This document shows, one piece after another, positions 1 to 13,100 of a DNA stretch of 64,000 nt. How positions within the stretch are numbered: the stretch's first letter is position 1; every line of letters starts with the position of its first letter. Source of the DNA: Panopea generosa (taxonomy: Eukaryota; Mollusca; Bivalvia; Adapedonta; Hiatellidae); contig CM055908.1 in the NCBI GenBank assembly GCA_029582155.1, positions 19,383,406-19,447,405 on the forward strand, written 5' to 3'. Position numbers and translations under genes: made by a program. The notes beneath the pieces are model-generated. The model worked only from the letters and a program-made list of their open reading frames with translations, was not told where the DNA came from and searched no databases.

Positions 1-2480
1 TGGAAATTTCTTCTTAAAATTGTGAAAAAAATGGTCTTCTTAAATTTTCTCAAAAAGAAAAAAACACCTATACTAATCAACAGCGCGGCATTGTCACATT
101 AAAATTCATGGTATTTCCTTCACTGGACAGCATCTGGGCTATACAACCATCCAATATTCTATAAATTATTGCTTGGTGAAATAACGTTTGTGTTTTCTTG
201 TTGTGTACACGTGTATAGATACCTACTTATTTAGGTACACTTTAAAAGTTGTACTGTAAAAATAAAAGGACTGCATTTATTTTATAACTGTTCATTTTAA
301 ACTCTTCATGTATATATACATGCATACATACAGGCATGTATGTTTTTGAAATTCATTGTTGTGCAACGAAAATCTTATTGTCTTCCATGAAGTGATAAAT
401 CAAACTTTATTGTGAAAAATGTTACATATATATATATACATGTTTTCCATTATCTTAAATACATAATTTACAAGGGGGAAAATGCTTTTTTGTTAGCTGA
501 CATCATAACTGATTTTTATGCTAACCTTAAAAGTTTGCTTTTATAGTTCACAACTGTAAAACATGCGTTAGTGGTCACCTCTATTAAACAACCACTTGTC
601 TTAAACAGCCACATTTTCTGTTCAAATTTTTTATAATATTTTAGCTGCAATACACCTGTTTTAAGCAGCCACCTGCCTTATGCACTCAGTTTTGCTCTTT
701 CTTTTAAGCAGTTGCTTAAGACAGGTTAAATTGTATTTGTGTTTGTCTATGTGAACAAATGTTGATCCAAGGAAAGCAGTGTTCCTTTTGATTTCAAAGT
801 TTTGTATATTTACAGACATCCGTAACAAAAAATAAATACAATACTGCTTGTTATTAATTATAAAGGTGATTAGCATACATTGATATTATACTTGAAGAGA
901 AAATACAGCCTGTCAAGGGAACAAAAAATAAGTAAATTATTAGTCAGCATTAGTCATAAATAATTCATATACATGTAATTATGTCTTTATTTAAAGAGGA
1001 CATTATGAACTTGTTGCACCTATCAATATTTTTCGCCATGAGGGGTGGGATGACAGGAACACATGGGGAAATTAGTAAAAATTCTAAATTGGTCGTCTTT
1101 ATTCTTATATTTAGAAAAAAACGCCATAGTCAAATTCTTCAGGTGTGAGTCCTTTCAGTTACCTAATTCCACCTTGTATTGTGGATCTAATTCCAATTTA
1201 TTGGGGATTTTGTTGTTTAATTCCCTGGCTGTGCCTTACACACACCTGGTCGGCAAAAAAAAAGAATAAGTGCATGACTGTAGATGTAAATACTCTAGTT
1301 ATTTGTTTACTCCTTCTAATGTAGTTTACTGTTTTGAGATTTATTATTTGTCCTTTGTAAATCTATAACTGTTCTTGTCTTTCTACTGTTAAAGAATATG
1401 AAAAGATTGTGCAATAGAATGTACCAGTAATTCGTTTTACAAATGTCCATTTCTGAACAAAGTTTAACAACATTTTGTTATCTCAACTAAACATGTTAAA
1501 TAATGATGTGCATAAAGAAATAGATAAAAAAAAAAATTCTCATGAAGCTAAGTGCCAGTGAGTTTTTGCCATGGTTCAAGAATAACCATGGCAACAGTAT
1601 ACAAAATTTGAATATTGTTGAGAATACACATATGATGCTTTAACTTTCATTATAAAGTCTTACTTTAAGCAAGGACTTGACATATAGAAGGATAGGAAAC
1701 ATGCACTTTCTGACTAAATGTTAATGAAACAGCACACAAGGATTCATGATTTACAAATTAATAAATCATAATTCACAGGCAACTGATTTCTTGTACATAA
1801 ACTGTTAGTTGGATGTAATCGTATTAGTTTAAACATGTTTTGATCACGCAAAATGCTCTTGAATCAAAGAAATTGAGGTTTGAAGGAAAATTTATCGTAA
1901 TTTGTCGTTAATTCAACTGCAGTTTACAAATTTGGTAATCACAAGTACTTCAATAATTTTAAACACAAATTTCTGGGAATGATATTGTTTTGATGATTTC
2001 ATTCTGCAATCTAAGAATTTTGATTTGTATTCCTGAGATGAATGGAAGTCAAGATAATTAAAAACGAGATTTTAAGTGAATACATGAGCGTTCACACAGT
2101 CTCAAACAGTTGCCTTTCCTCCTCTATATAATTCCTTGCTTTAAGTTATAACACCATCTCTTGCCATTATGTAATGATATCCAACACTGATTAAGTAATG
2201 TAATGCTTGATGATATTTTAAATAAAAAATTAGGATTATTCAGGTGGTGTTTTTATCAGGGATTATCCATATTTAAACAATTGTTATATCACAATACACT
2301 CTGTAATAGATGTTACAAAAAAAATCATTAATAGTTTGTAAACATGCAACATGTATAAAATATCCTTCCATGTTGCCGTTTGATATGATTAATGCAGCTG
2401 TAAGGGAAACATGTATATAACAATACACAGCGTAATAAAAAAAACCATCAGATAGCAGAATTATTTCTTCAGACCTTTAT
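1..2480. other. Non-coding stretch, no gene recognised
   Basis: AT-rich sequence with only short chance reading frames, none resembling a known protein or flanked by convincing splice sites. Between about 555 and 735 a short phrase related to 'aagcagccacctg' recurs three or four times, in both orientations, and may be a decayed inverted-repeat element. Nothing else is supported. Confidence 0.5.
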
Positions 2481-2679
2481 TTAATGTTAAATTTTATGGT
2501 GTGCTTTTTATTTTCTACACTGCCTTCTCTTCCATTAGTACTCCACATCTCTCTCACAAACAAATATGTTTTTTTCTCCAACACTTCAAAAAATCAAAAA
2601 TTGTCCCCTCCACTTATAATGCTACAGTCCCTAAATTCAGTAAAAAATATCTTGAAGTTTTCCTTAACTAGTGCTGTCT

Positions 2680-2806
2680 GCCAAAATGGAACACACTACC
2701 CAGTAAACCAAAAATGGGACACACTGCACCCAGTAAACCAAAAATGGGAGACACTGTACCCAATAAACCAAAAATGGGACACACTACCCAGTAAACCAAA
2801 AATGTA
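2680..2806. repeat. Short tandem repeat, ~30-bp unit
   Basis: About four to five copies of a ~30-bp unit built around 'cagtaaaccaaaaatggga' with small length changes. A reading frame crosses it, but its protein is only the repeat translated (NQKWDTL-like), so it is not called a gene. Confidence 0.8.
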
Positions 2807-2809
2807 GCA

Positions 2810-4006
2810 CATTCAAAATTATTCACCAAAAAATGTGATTATTTTAAGTATTGTTATGTTTAGTACTTGTTCACAAATACCCCTTGTACTTTCAAGTTTG
2901 TCATAAAGAGGGAAATGTTTGTATTATATTAATATATAAGAGGCAATGTTTGGAAGTGGTTAAAGAGTTGTACATGTACACCTCAATTAATTTATTAATG
3001 TTTTGTATTTTTGATATCTTTATCTCCACTTTACAACCTGACCACAGTGCTTTAGAACAACATTTGATTTTTTTGCTGTCTTTTTAGTTTGTTGCTCTTG
3101 TTTTCTATTCTGTAAACCGGTATTGAATAATGTAAAAAAAATAAAGAAAAGCCTCAAACTATTGAGTAGAAAAGTAAGAATAAAAATCAAGAAGGAACAT
3201 ATTCACACACACATGAATGTACAAAAACAAAAAGTAAACAAAACTTAATATTAAACTTTGGTTAAAATGAACTGGTAAATATAGTATCTTGGTAACGGTT
3301 GTTCTAGTGAAAAACAGTCTGGTTCTCTGAATAAGAAAGAAGAGAATTCATGGGAATATATAAAGGGGAGAATGTGATAGTGTAACTTTCTGTCTATAAA
3401 TATTTTAAAGTTTGAGCATCAGTATTGCCTATTAACATATGTGTAGGTGGGTTTACTAGCTTTAAAATTATACTGGTCTAGGCTGAGGTGGGTAAAGGTT
3501 GTCTCCCGACAATCGGGTGAAATCAAATTGGTCAAGATCTTTTTAAAACCAGTAAATTACACTTGTTGTTTGCATGTACTAAATGACCTATTTATTTGTA
3601 GACCTGCTGTAAAAAACCATTCTATCATGACACTCATTCTCATTTTGAGGTGCACTTTTGAACAATCAATAAATCAATTAACAATATTATTTACATAAAT
3701 AATATCTGTGTGAACATTAAACCTTGTAATAATTCTTATTCTGTTCAGATCAATATTTTGTTACTAAACATTATTTTTGTATTGGATTTTGCAGTTGAAT
3801 AATTGGATATTACTTCTCTCACATTTCTATAACTGTACAACTTGTCGCATTTACTCTGTACCAGTTCTTGTAATATATTATACATATTATATATACATTT
3901 ATGATATTTTATACAACTATATATAACTCATGGTTTAGGTAATAAAAAGTAACTGCATTCAAAAGTTGTGTTGTTTGTGCTTTTATCCAGAATAAGAGCT
4001 GGGCCT
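2810..4006. other. Non-coding stretch
   Basis: AT-rich DNA with no recognisable exon, RNA gene or element ends. Short frames here show no domain character. Confidence 0.4.
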
Positions 4007-4430
4007 TGTGGTTGGCTTAGTCGGTAGCAGAGCTGACTCAATCCAGGGATCATGAGTTTGAATCCCCACCCAGCCACTGTCTCAGTGATAAATGATATAC
4101 AACATTGTGTCTCAATGTCATTCATCTCTCACCACTGATTCAAGTATCAAAGTTATCAATTACTTGTAGAGATTGTAGTGCTCGAGTATCGGTAACCTTA
4201 CAGGATTTATGGCAGGATGTGGTTGGCTTAGTCGGTAGCAGAGCTGACTCAATCCAGGGATCATGAGTTTTAATCCCCACCCAGCCACTGTCTCAGTGAT
4301 AAATGATATACAACATTGTGTCTCAATGTCATTCATCTCTCACCACTGATTCAAGTATCAAAGTTATCAATTACTTGTAGAGATTGTAGTGCTCGAGTAC
4401 CGGTAACCTTACAGGATTCCTGGCAGGATG
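4007..4430 (+). repeat. Tandem duplication of a ~211-bp tRNA-derived SINE
   Basis: Two almost identical units, 4007-4217 and 4218-4430, each begin with a tRNA-like head ('ggcttagtcggtagcagag' as A box, 'gagtttgaatcc' as B box) and continue into a tail with 'gatatacaacattgtgtctc' that is shared with the SINEs at 5628 and 28314. The units differ at only a few positions (for example tat/cct near the end), so the duplication is recent relative to the SINE family. The flank 4431-4487 holds a partial copy of the head in the opposite sense. Confidence 0.85.
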
Positions 4431-4584
4431 ATTCAAGATCATGACCCCTGGATTGAAAATCGGACATGCTACTGACTGAGCTAGCCAGACCTGGTAATAT
4501 TTGTAAATATTACAATATATACATCATAATGAAAATAGAATGGTCAAAATGTAAGGGTAGGAGAATCTATAATAGAAATCCAAA

Positions 4585-4690
4585 AAGTGATGGTATGGTT
4601 TAATTGTAACCAAATTGATGGTATGGTTGTAACGTTTTTCTGTAACCAAAGTGATGGTATGGTTTTAAAGTTTTTCTGTAACCTAAGCCT
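4585..4690. repeat. Short tandem repeat, ~38-bp unit
   Basis: Roughly three copies of a unit containing 'gatggtatggtt' followed by 'gtaaccaa'. It sits in intergenic DNA downstream of HOGA1. Confidence 0.6.
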
Positions 4691-5003
4691 TGCAGTTTTT
4701 ATATTTTACATACAGAAAAAGTTTTTTTTTCTTTGGCAAATCTGTTCAAACTATCATTCCATATTTAAAACTTTCTACTCTTGTCATCAATTCTTAAGAG
4801 CCAATAAGAGGGGTTTCAGTTACAATATAATATTGCTTGTTTGTGATCGAAGTTTGGAATACCTTGTGGGACACATAATGACAACATCATCAGTTTAATG
4901 AATTTATTTGTATACAATTTTTTAAAACTTGTTAAAATTACTTCTGTTTGATTATATTGGTACACTTCATGTAAAATTATCACAATAAATGGATTTCATT
5001 TAA

Positions 5004-5225
5004 CCCTTTACTTCATATAGACGCCTTTGGACACCTCTAATATTGAAAGCATTAATTCACCACATATCAGCAATGGGTGAATTATGTTTATATTAACTGA
5101 CAGAGTGGAAAACAGTGCAGGAAGTGTTCAGATTGCTCGTTACGAGCAATCTGAACTCTTCCTGCACTGTTTTCAAAGGCCTTCTGTGATTGGTGAGGGA
5201 AAACACGTATCTATGGAGTAAAGGG
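5004..5225. mobile_element. TTAA-flanked palindromic MITE, copy 1 (piggyBac-like)
   Basis: The element starts CCCTTTACTTCATA and ends with the inverted copy TATGGAGTAAAGGG, and is flanked by TTAA on both sides (5000-5003 and 5226-5229). The centre is a long near-perfect palindrome whose two arms read 'cagtgcaggaag' outward from 'gctcgttacgagc'. TTAA targets and CCC/GGG termini are typical of piggyBac superfamily elements. There is no transposase, so it is non-autonomous. Four further copies lie at 7475, 9715, 54433 and 59058. Confidence 0.85.
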
Positions 5226-5627
5226 TTAAACATTATTTAATTCAACACAGTCAATTAATGAACATAAACAACTTAACAAAAAAACATAAATTCTATCAAA
5301 AAAGGTCCCAAATGTTGTTTTCATTAGCTTGAAACCAAATTGGGTTTTATCCATTGTTTCAAGATACCATTTATAACAAGTAACGTAATGAAAATGGTGT
5401 TAAAACTCTTTATTTTAAAAATATTAAAAATTGTAAAGCTTAATTCATATATTATCACATATTTATAAAATAATAAACTTGCCAATACATGATTATTTAA
5501 AAAATACTTAAAATGACCTTCAAAGAAATTTGACCTGCAAAATTTTAAATCTTTCAATTATATAATGGCAATAAATGCGATATATTGTATCAACAGCATC
5601 CTAGATAACTACAATACCATAAGCCAG

Positions 5628-5917
5628 CCTGGTTAGCTCAGTTGGTAGCATGTCTGACAATCACTCCTGGGGTAATTAATTAAAATCCCCACCCGGCAAC
5701 TGTCTACATGATGATTGATATACGACATAGCGATTCATTGTCATTTGTCTCTCATCGCCGATTCAAGTGAGACGGTTATGAATAACTTGCGGAGATAGGT
5801 GTGTTCAAGTACTGGCTAATCTTCAAGTCACCAAGGAAGGAGTGGTTGGGTTATCTGATTGTCTGTTAGCCCTCAATGGCATAAAATGATGATAAATATT
5901 CAATCAATTCATTAATA
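5628..5917 (+). mobile_element. tRNA-derived SINE, family 2, full-length
   Basis: The head 'ggttagctcagttggtagca' is a tRNA A-box region, and the B-box equivalent is degraded. The body carries the family landmarks 'gatatacgacat', 'tgtctctca', 'ggagat', 'gtactggctaat' and the end 'catcg/caatggcataaaa' followed by an AT-rich tail ('aatattcaatcaatt'). Related copies are at 28314, 50889 (minus), 27449, 62968 and, in part, 21840. Confidence 0.8.
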
Positions 5918-6603
5918 ATGCTATAAAAATGTAAAATAACAGAAGAAATAAACAATAAATATCATTGACAAGTTACCAAATAAAAATACCAAGACAAGTT
6001 TTTCTAATTTCAATGACTCATTGAAAAAATGTTTATATTATTGGACTGCCCACATTGCTGAAATGCAATGGGTTACCCTTAATAAAAAGTAAATAGAAGG
6101 TAGATCGTCTAATTCTTGGGCATCTTCTAAGTAACTAGATCAGTCATCAGAGATGATCACTATTATAGCTGGTAGTAGTGCACTCAGGGGGGCGGCATTG
6201 ATTACCTTATTTTATTTTTTTTTAAATTACATGTATTATGATGTACTTGTTTTTATTTGCCACATGAAAATACAGTTGATTTACCATTTTGGGAATAGAC
6301 TTAAACATACAACCTACTCTTTAATATCACATTATCTACCTTATATCTGTGGAAGACTGTCAGTTTTTAATCTGTCTACAGTTCATGGATGACTGGTACC
6401 CTGTATGTAACTACATACCGGTACCCTGTATATTGGTACCCTGAATGTATAAAACTTCTTTATATTCTTGTCATTCAGCAAGACCCAATATGACGTTAGT
6501 TGAATTATCACATCAGTATTTGCTAGGTCACAAAATGCACAATGCTCTATCATTGGCAAAGTCATGCGACATGCACAAGGCCCCATTATACATCTGATGG
6601 TTA

Positions 6604-6752
6604 AAATCCAATAAAAGTCACTTTAACACCAGTGATGTCACCAGTGATGTCATACTATGGTATGTATTACATCAGCCTTTGCTCTACTCATCTACAGCAA
6701 GAAATCACAGTTCCCAGGAACCATTTTGAAAATATTTTAAACCAAATTATAA
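6604..6752 (+). repeat. Dispersed repeat, copy 1
   Basis: About 145 bp here matches the reverse complement of 30118-30262 at high identity (shared phrases 'aaaagtcactt', 'aacaccagtgatgtc', 'cagcaagaaatcaca', 'accattttgaaaatatttt'). A diverged third copy lies near 41660-41915. The element class is unknown because clean ends are not visible. Confidence 0.7.
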
Positions 6753-7006
6753 AGGATTGTGAGATGTTATATCAAGTAGTCATCCACCATTGGGGAAGGT
6801 CAATTTCTTTCACAAAATAATATATCTTATATATTATATAATAGTACTTGAATATCAATATATCAATGAATATAAGATTATATACATGATATGAGAACCC
6901 TGGGACCTGTACAAGAAACAACAAAAATGACAAGATTGATGTTGGAATAATTTGAGCAAAATTGCACATGTTTTTTCACATTAATCATGCATATCATATA
7001 CATTTA

Positions 7007-7156
7007 TCACAGAAACCCTGAGTCTGTAAACACTGTCTGAATAATCTCCTCATTCTGTTTACTCAGTGGCTGCATGGGAGAGCGAGTTGGGCCTCCGTAG
7101 TAACCATACCATTCCATAGACCTCTTCAAACCGGGAACCCCAAACCTCTTAGTTAC
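7007..7156 (-). CDS. HOGA1: HOGA1 exon 7 (terminal, stop TGA at 7009-7007)
   Basis: Acceptor 'atgacag' precedes GTAACTAAG, phase 0. It encodes [32 protein letters not shown] and the tail ending TDSGFL-stop, co-linear with the vertebrate C terminus. No convincing AATAAA was found immediately downstream on the minus strand. Confidence 0.96.
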   Translation of the reverse strand, partial: VTKRFGVPGLKRSMEWYGYYGGPTRSPMQPLSKQNEEIIQTVFTDSGFL

Positions 7157-10100
7157 CTGTCATGGGAATTAACATTGTTTAATTAGTCAATGTTTTTTGG
7201 GGGGGTTTTTTTCTTCAAAATAATATCCTGCTTTCCTATAATATGCATACCTGTATTTGTTTTTTTTCTTTATACTGAACATGTAAAATCCTAATTAATG
7301 ACATTATAACATAAAATTGAATGTAGATTACGACTTCATTTCACAGATGACATACTGGTTATAGTAAACTCAGTCATCTTTGTCAGCGCCCATCTTCTTT
7401 ATTGAATCTGATACAATGTATACAACATTATAATGAACATATATCTAAGACAGGTTTCTGTACATGCCATTTAACCCTTTACTCCATAGATACCAATCAC
7501 AGAAGGCCTTTGAAAACAATGCAGGAAGAGTTCAGATTGCTCGTAACGAGCAATCTGAACACTTCCTGCACTGTTTTCTACTCTGTTAGTTAATATAAAC
7601 ATAATTCACCAAATAATTCAAAAGCCTTCTATATTAGAGGTGTCAAAAGGTGTCTATATTAGAGGTGTCCAAAGGCGTCTATATTAGAGTTGTCCAAAGG
7701 TGTCTATATGAAGTAAAGGGTTAAGCATTATGATACCCAGTGTTTAAATATCAGCAATGGTATGCTTGAAATTCTGCAAAAATATGGTACAAAGGCCTAT
7801 TTTCCTTCAAAATCTAAAATTCCTCATTACCCTGTGTAAATTATGCATTTTTGTCTGAACATGATATTAAATCTTATTACTTTTCCTAATTAATATCATG
7901 TTTTTCTAATTTAATGTATATAATTTTGTATCAATGAATGCCCTTGAAAATATTTTGGGAAGTCGACCTCCCAAGATGTGCACTCTTGTCCCAGCACTTG
8001 AATTCCTGAGGAGAATCATGTTTAATAGCATACAAGTTTCATTTATTTGTTATAGTATTTATCTTACTGATAAATTGTAATACTTTTACAACATCCTTTT
8101 ACAATATTTCTTGTTTGAGCTAGTACCATTGGAAGTAAGACCGCTGCATGGTCTAGTGGTAGAGTGTCCGCCTCGCATGCGGAAGGTCGTGGGTTCAATC
8201 CCCGATACCAAAGACTACAAAAATAGTACTAGAAGCTTCCTTGCTTGACGCTCAGCATTTAGCGCAGAGTTCTAGGTCTGGTCGGCCCGGTGTCAGTATA
8301 ATGTGACTGGGTGGGGTATCATACCATGTGTCTGTGGCATGATACTCCAGTGTGACAGCAATTAGAATACTGTCTCAAGTAGACACCGTTGCGATATGTT
8401 GAAAGTGACGCTAAACACCATACAACAACAACCATTGGAAGTAAAAATACCTTTACACATACATGTAGTATATTAAAAATAAGCTTAAATTTTGTTGGTC
8501 AACCTACCCAAAAACCTGTTGGATTCCCGCTAAAGTCAACGCATGGTTTTCCAAATGCATTCTTGCAGCGTTTTATCCATACAGGAGCTGTGAGTCCTTC
8601 TTTCAGGTCTCGTATGCAGGTAGAGCATCTCACAGACCATCTATATAGTTATACAAGATGTCTATAAAAAACTTGAAAACCGAGTTTTCTATGTACCAAA
8701 ATGGGTTTTGAGAGTATATGTATTGGAAAGAAGACAAAAATGTCATAAACACTCACTGCTCCATTCGGTCCAATCAGCCGGTGTTGTAGAATCTTGGCTT
8801 CCTCCATCTTGCCTTCCTTGTACAACTTCTCTAAATCACAACACTGCTGTCCGAGTACATTGGCTAGACCCAGTACCCCACCCACACCACCTGAATCACA
8901 AACAATGGTTTATGACTCATCTGATAGCTAGCTTCACACACACAAATAATAGTAACTCAACTAATCACATACTTTACAGTGCAGGAGTATAATAAAACCA
9001 CGACATATTTTTGTGTATTAACCTGGTGTAATATCACTTCTGATGCGTTGTTTGGGGTTTTCCGTATAACTCGGCTCTCATAAGTAAAATGCTGATTTAC
9101 GTTCCGACTTCCTCAAATATGTTAACAAAGTTGATTTGTCATGGTAAAATGATGTTATTTTAGACGTTACAGCATACGACAAATGATGGAAACAAATATG
9201 CCAGATTTTTTGTCATTCTCTAGACAATATATGTAAATTAAATTATGGGATAAAAAAATCTTACATTCTTGCTCATTTGTTATTTAATTTATCAAACTCG
9301 TTGGCAAAAACAATAAAATGCTCAGCAGAGCTTCTCATATTTTATTTTTGCTATCTCGTTTAATAAATTCAATAATAGATGAGCACTCATGTAAGATCCT
9401 CTATATAACAATCAACCAAAACACATAACCTGTATGCCAGCATGATAAATGATAATATTTGTATATCACTTTGCTTCATAATTTTATTTTTTTTAATGGT
9501 GTTTAATGCCATTTTCAACACATTTCAGGTTATATATGGCATATCCAGTTTTACTGGTAGAGGAAGACCTAAGACTGAGTAGAACCACCGTCCTTCCACA
9601 AGTAACTGGAAACTTTCTCACATAAAGTTTTTGGAGTGAGTGGGACTGAAATCATAATTTGATATTTACATATGGTTACACGTCCAGGCTCCTGTTTCAC
9701 CAAAATACACTTAACCCCTTTACTCCATAGATATGCGTTTTCCCGCACCAATCACAGAAGGCCTTTGAAAACAGTGCAGGAAGAGCTCAGATTGCTCGTA
9801 ACAAGCAATCTGAACTCTTCCTGCACTGTTTCCACTCTGTCAGTTAATATAAACATAATTCACCCATTGCTGATACATGGTGAATTAATGTTTTCAATTT
9901 GGTAGAATCCAAGAAAATGCTTATGGAGCAAAGGGTTAAATACTTACAAACTTAAATCTAGGAAAAGCAGCCAGTTGACCATGATTTTAGACTGGTTCCA
10001 GTTATACTGTATATGATTTCATTGATATTCGTTATATAATTAATATAACTAGTCAAATTAAGTTTTTAAGTAGTTAAGTAAAATGTTGGTGAAACAGGTA

Positions 10101-13100
10101 CCAGATGTAAAATCGAGTTGATGTGTAAACAGGTGTAAAATTGGTTTCAACATTGGCGTGTGTCCCTTTAACTTATCACATTAAATCTACATTTGTATAC
10201 TGAAACAGAACAGGAATAAGTGTTTTACATGACATTATATCAATTTGTATACAGAATAATGTATTTTTTACAACTCACCAACAACATAGGATGCCAACAG
10301 GAAGCTGGCTGAGCCTGCCAATACTTGGAAGTTGTTCCCTTGAGTTTTATAGACCATGTAACCAATCTTGGCAATCTGCAAGTTAATTTATAATAATGTG
10401 GTTAGTCCAGCATTGAAATAATGTCTGTTGGTGGTCTCCCAATCCTAGTTTTCAAATTGGGTAGGTGGGTGGTGTTGTAGATGGGTAGGTGGGTAGGTAG
10501 GTGGGTGGTGTTGTAGATGGGTCGGTGGGTAGGTAGGTGGGTGGTGTTGTAGATGGGTAGGTGGGTAGGTAGGTGGGTGGTGTTGTAGATGGGTAGGTGG
10601 GTAGGTAGGTGGGTGGTGTTGTAGATGGGTAGGTGGGTAGGTAGGTGGGTGGTGTTGTAGATGGGTAGGTGGGTAGGTAGGTGGGTGGTGTTTTAGATGG
10701 GTAGGTAGGTAGGTGGGTGGATGATTTAGATGGGTGAGTGGGTAGGTAGGTTGATGGTGTTTTAGATTGGTAGGTGGGTGGTGTTTTAGATGGGTAGGTG
10801 GGTAGGTAGGTGGGTGGTGTTTTAGATGGGTAGGTGGGTAGGTAGGTAGGTAGGTGGGTGGATGATTTAGATGGGTGAGTGGGTAGGTAGTTAAGTGGGG
10901 TGTTTTAGATTGGTAGGTGGGTGGTGTTTTAAATGGGTAGGTGGGTAGGTAGGTGGGTGGTGTTTTAAATGGGTAGGTGGGTAAGTAGGTTGGTGGTGTT
11001 TTAGATTGGTAGGTGGGTGGTGTTTTAGATGGGTAGGTAGGTGGGTGGTGTTTTAGATGGGTAGGTGGGTAGGTAGGTAGGTAGGTGGGTGGATGATTTA
11101 GATAGGTGAGTGGGTAGGTAGGTAGGTGGGGTGTTTTAGATTGGTAGGTGGGTGGTGTTTTAGATGGGTAGGTGGGTAGGTAGGTGGGTGGGTGATTTAG
11201 ATGGGCAGATGAATAGGTAGTGAAAAAAAAAATTCAAAAATAAAAAAATAGAATAATTAAAAAATACATTTAATTTTTATACACATAAAAGCAAATGCCT
11301 AGATGAAAAAATAGAAAATACTCTTTTCAAAATCTGACAAGGCAGCCTTTTTAAAGGGTAGGTAGGGAGACAGCTAACAAACAATATTGAGATTTTGGTC
11401 TTAGGAATAAAGCTCAGAGCTTAATATGAGTAACTCTCAGGTCCAGGGTAGAACCAGTACTGAGTGTTGGTTTGGAAAGGCAATTGGGGAGTAACTCTCA
11501 GGTCCAGGGTAGATCCAGTACTGAGTGTTGGTTTGGAGAGGCCATTGGGGAGTAACTCTCAGGTCCAGGGTAGATCCAGTACTGAGTGTTGGTTTTGAAA
11601 GGCCAATGGGGATTAACTCTCAGGTCCAGGGTAGAACCAGTACTGAGTGTTGGTTTTGAGAGGCCATTGGGGAGTAAATCTCAGGTCCAGGGTAGATCCA
11701 GTACTGAGTGTTGGTTTTGAGAGGCCATTGGGGATTAACTCTCAGGTCCAGGGTAGATCCAGTACTGAGTGTTGGTTTTGAGAGGCCATTGGGGATTAAC
11801 TCTCAGGTCCAGGGTAGAACCAGTACTGAGTGTTGGTTTGGAAAGGCAATTGGGGAGTAACTCTCAGGTCCAGGGTAGATCCAGTACTGAGTGTTGGTTT
11901 GGAGAGGCCATTGGGGAGTAACTCTCAGGTCCAGGGTAGATCCAGTACTGAGTGTTGGTTTTGAAAGGCCATTGGGGATTAACTCTCAGGTCCAGGGTAG
12001 AACCAGTACTGAGTGTTGGTTTTGAGAGGCCATTGGGGAGTAAATCTCAGGTCCAGGGTAGATCCAGTACTGAGTGTTGGTTTGGAAAGGCAGTTGGGGA
12101 GTAACTCTCAGGTCCAGGGTAGATCCAGTACTGAGTGTTGGTTTGGAGAGGCCATTGGGGAGTAACTCTCAGGTCCAGGGTAGATCCAGTACTGAGTGTT
12201 GGTTTTGAAAGGCCATTGGGGATTAACTCTCAGGTCCAGGGTAGAACCAGTACTGAGTGTTGGTTTTGAGAGGCCATTGGGGAGTAAATCTCAGGTCCAG
12301 GGTAGATCCAGTACTGAGTGTTGGTTTTGAGAGGCCATTGGGGATTAACTCTCAGGTCCAGGGTAGATCCAGTACTGAGTGTTGGTTTTGAGAGGCCATT
12401 GGGGATTAACTCTCAGGTCCAGGGTAGAACAAGTACTGAGTGTTGGTTTGGAAAGGCAATTGGGGAGTAACTCTCAGGTCCAGGGTAGATCCAGTACTGA
12501 GTGTTGGTTTGGAGAGGCCATTGGGGAGTAACTCTCAGGTCCAGGGTAGATCCAGTACTGAGTGTTGGTTTTGAAAGGCCATTGGGGATTAACTCTCAGG
12601 TCCAGGGTAGAACCAGTACTGAGTGTTGGTTTTGAGAGGCCATTGGGGAGTAAATCTCAGGTCCAGGGTAGATCCAGTACTGAGTGTTGGTTTTGAGAGG
12701 CCATTGGGGATTAACTCTCAGGTCCAGGGTAGATCCAGTACTGAGTGTTGGTTTGGAGAGGTCATTGGGGAGTAACTCTCAGGTCCAGGGTAGAACCAGT
12801 ACTGAGTGTTGGTTTGGAAAGGCAATTGGGGAGTAACTCTCAGGTCCAGGGTAGATCCAGTACTGAGTGTTGGTTTGGAGAGGCCATTGGGGAGTAACTC
12901 TCAGGTCCAGGGTAGATCCAGTACTGAGTGTTGGTTTTGAGAGGCCATTGGGGATTAACTCTCAGGTCCAGGGTAGAACCAGTACTGAGTGTTGGTTTTG
13001 AGAGGCCATTGGGGAGTAAATCTCAGGTCCAGGGTAGATCCAGTACTGAGTGTTGGTTTTGGTTTTGAGAGGCCATTGGGGATTAACTCTCAGGTCCAGG

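Noticed and set aside
8149-8212. Possible functional tRNA-Ala(CGC) gene
   Set aside because: Boxes A and B and an anticodon-like loop are present, but the acceptor stem does not pair and the sequence continues into a conserved SINE tail flanked by a perfect TSD.
8389-8667. Plus-strand 92-aa frame
   Set aside because: Overlaps the SINE tail and the antisense of the exon-like segment. The minus strand has the splice-like borders.
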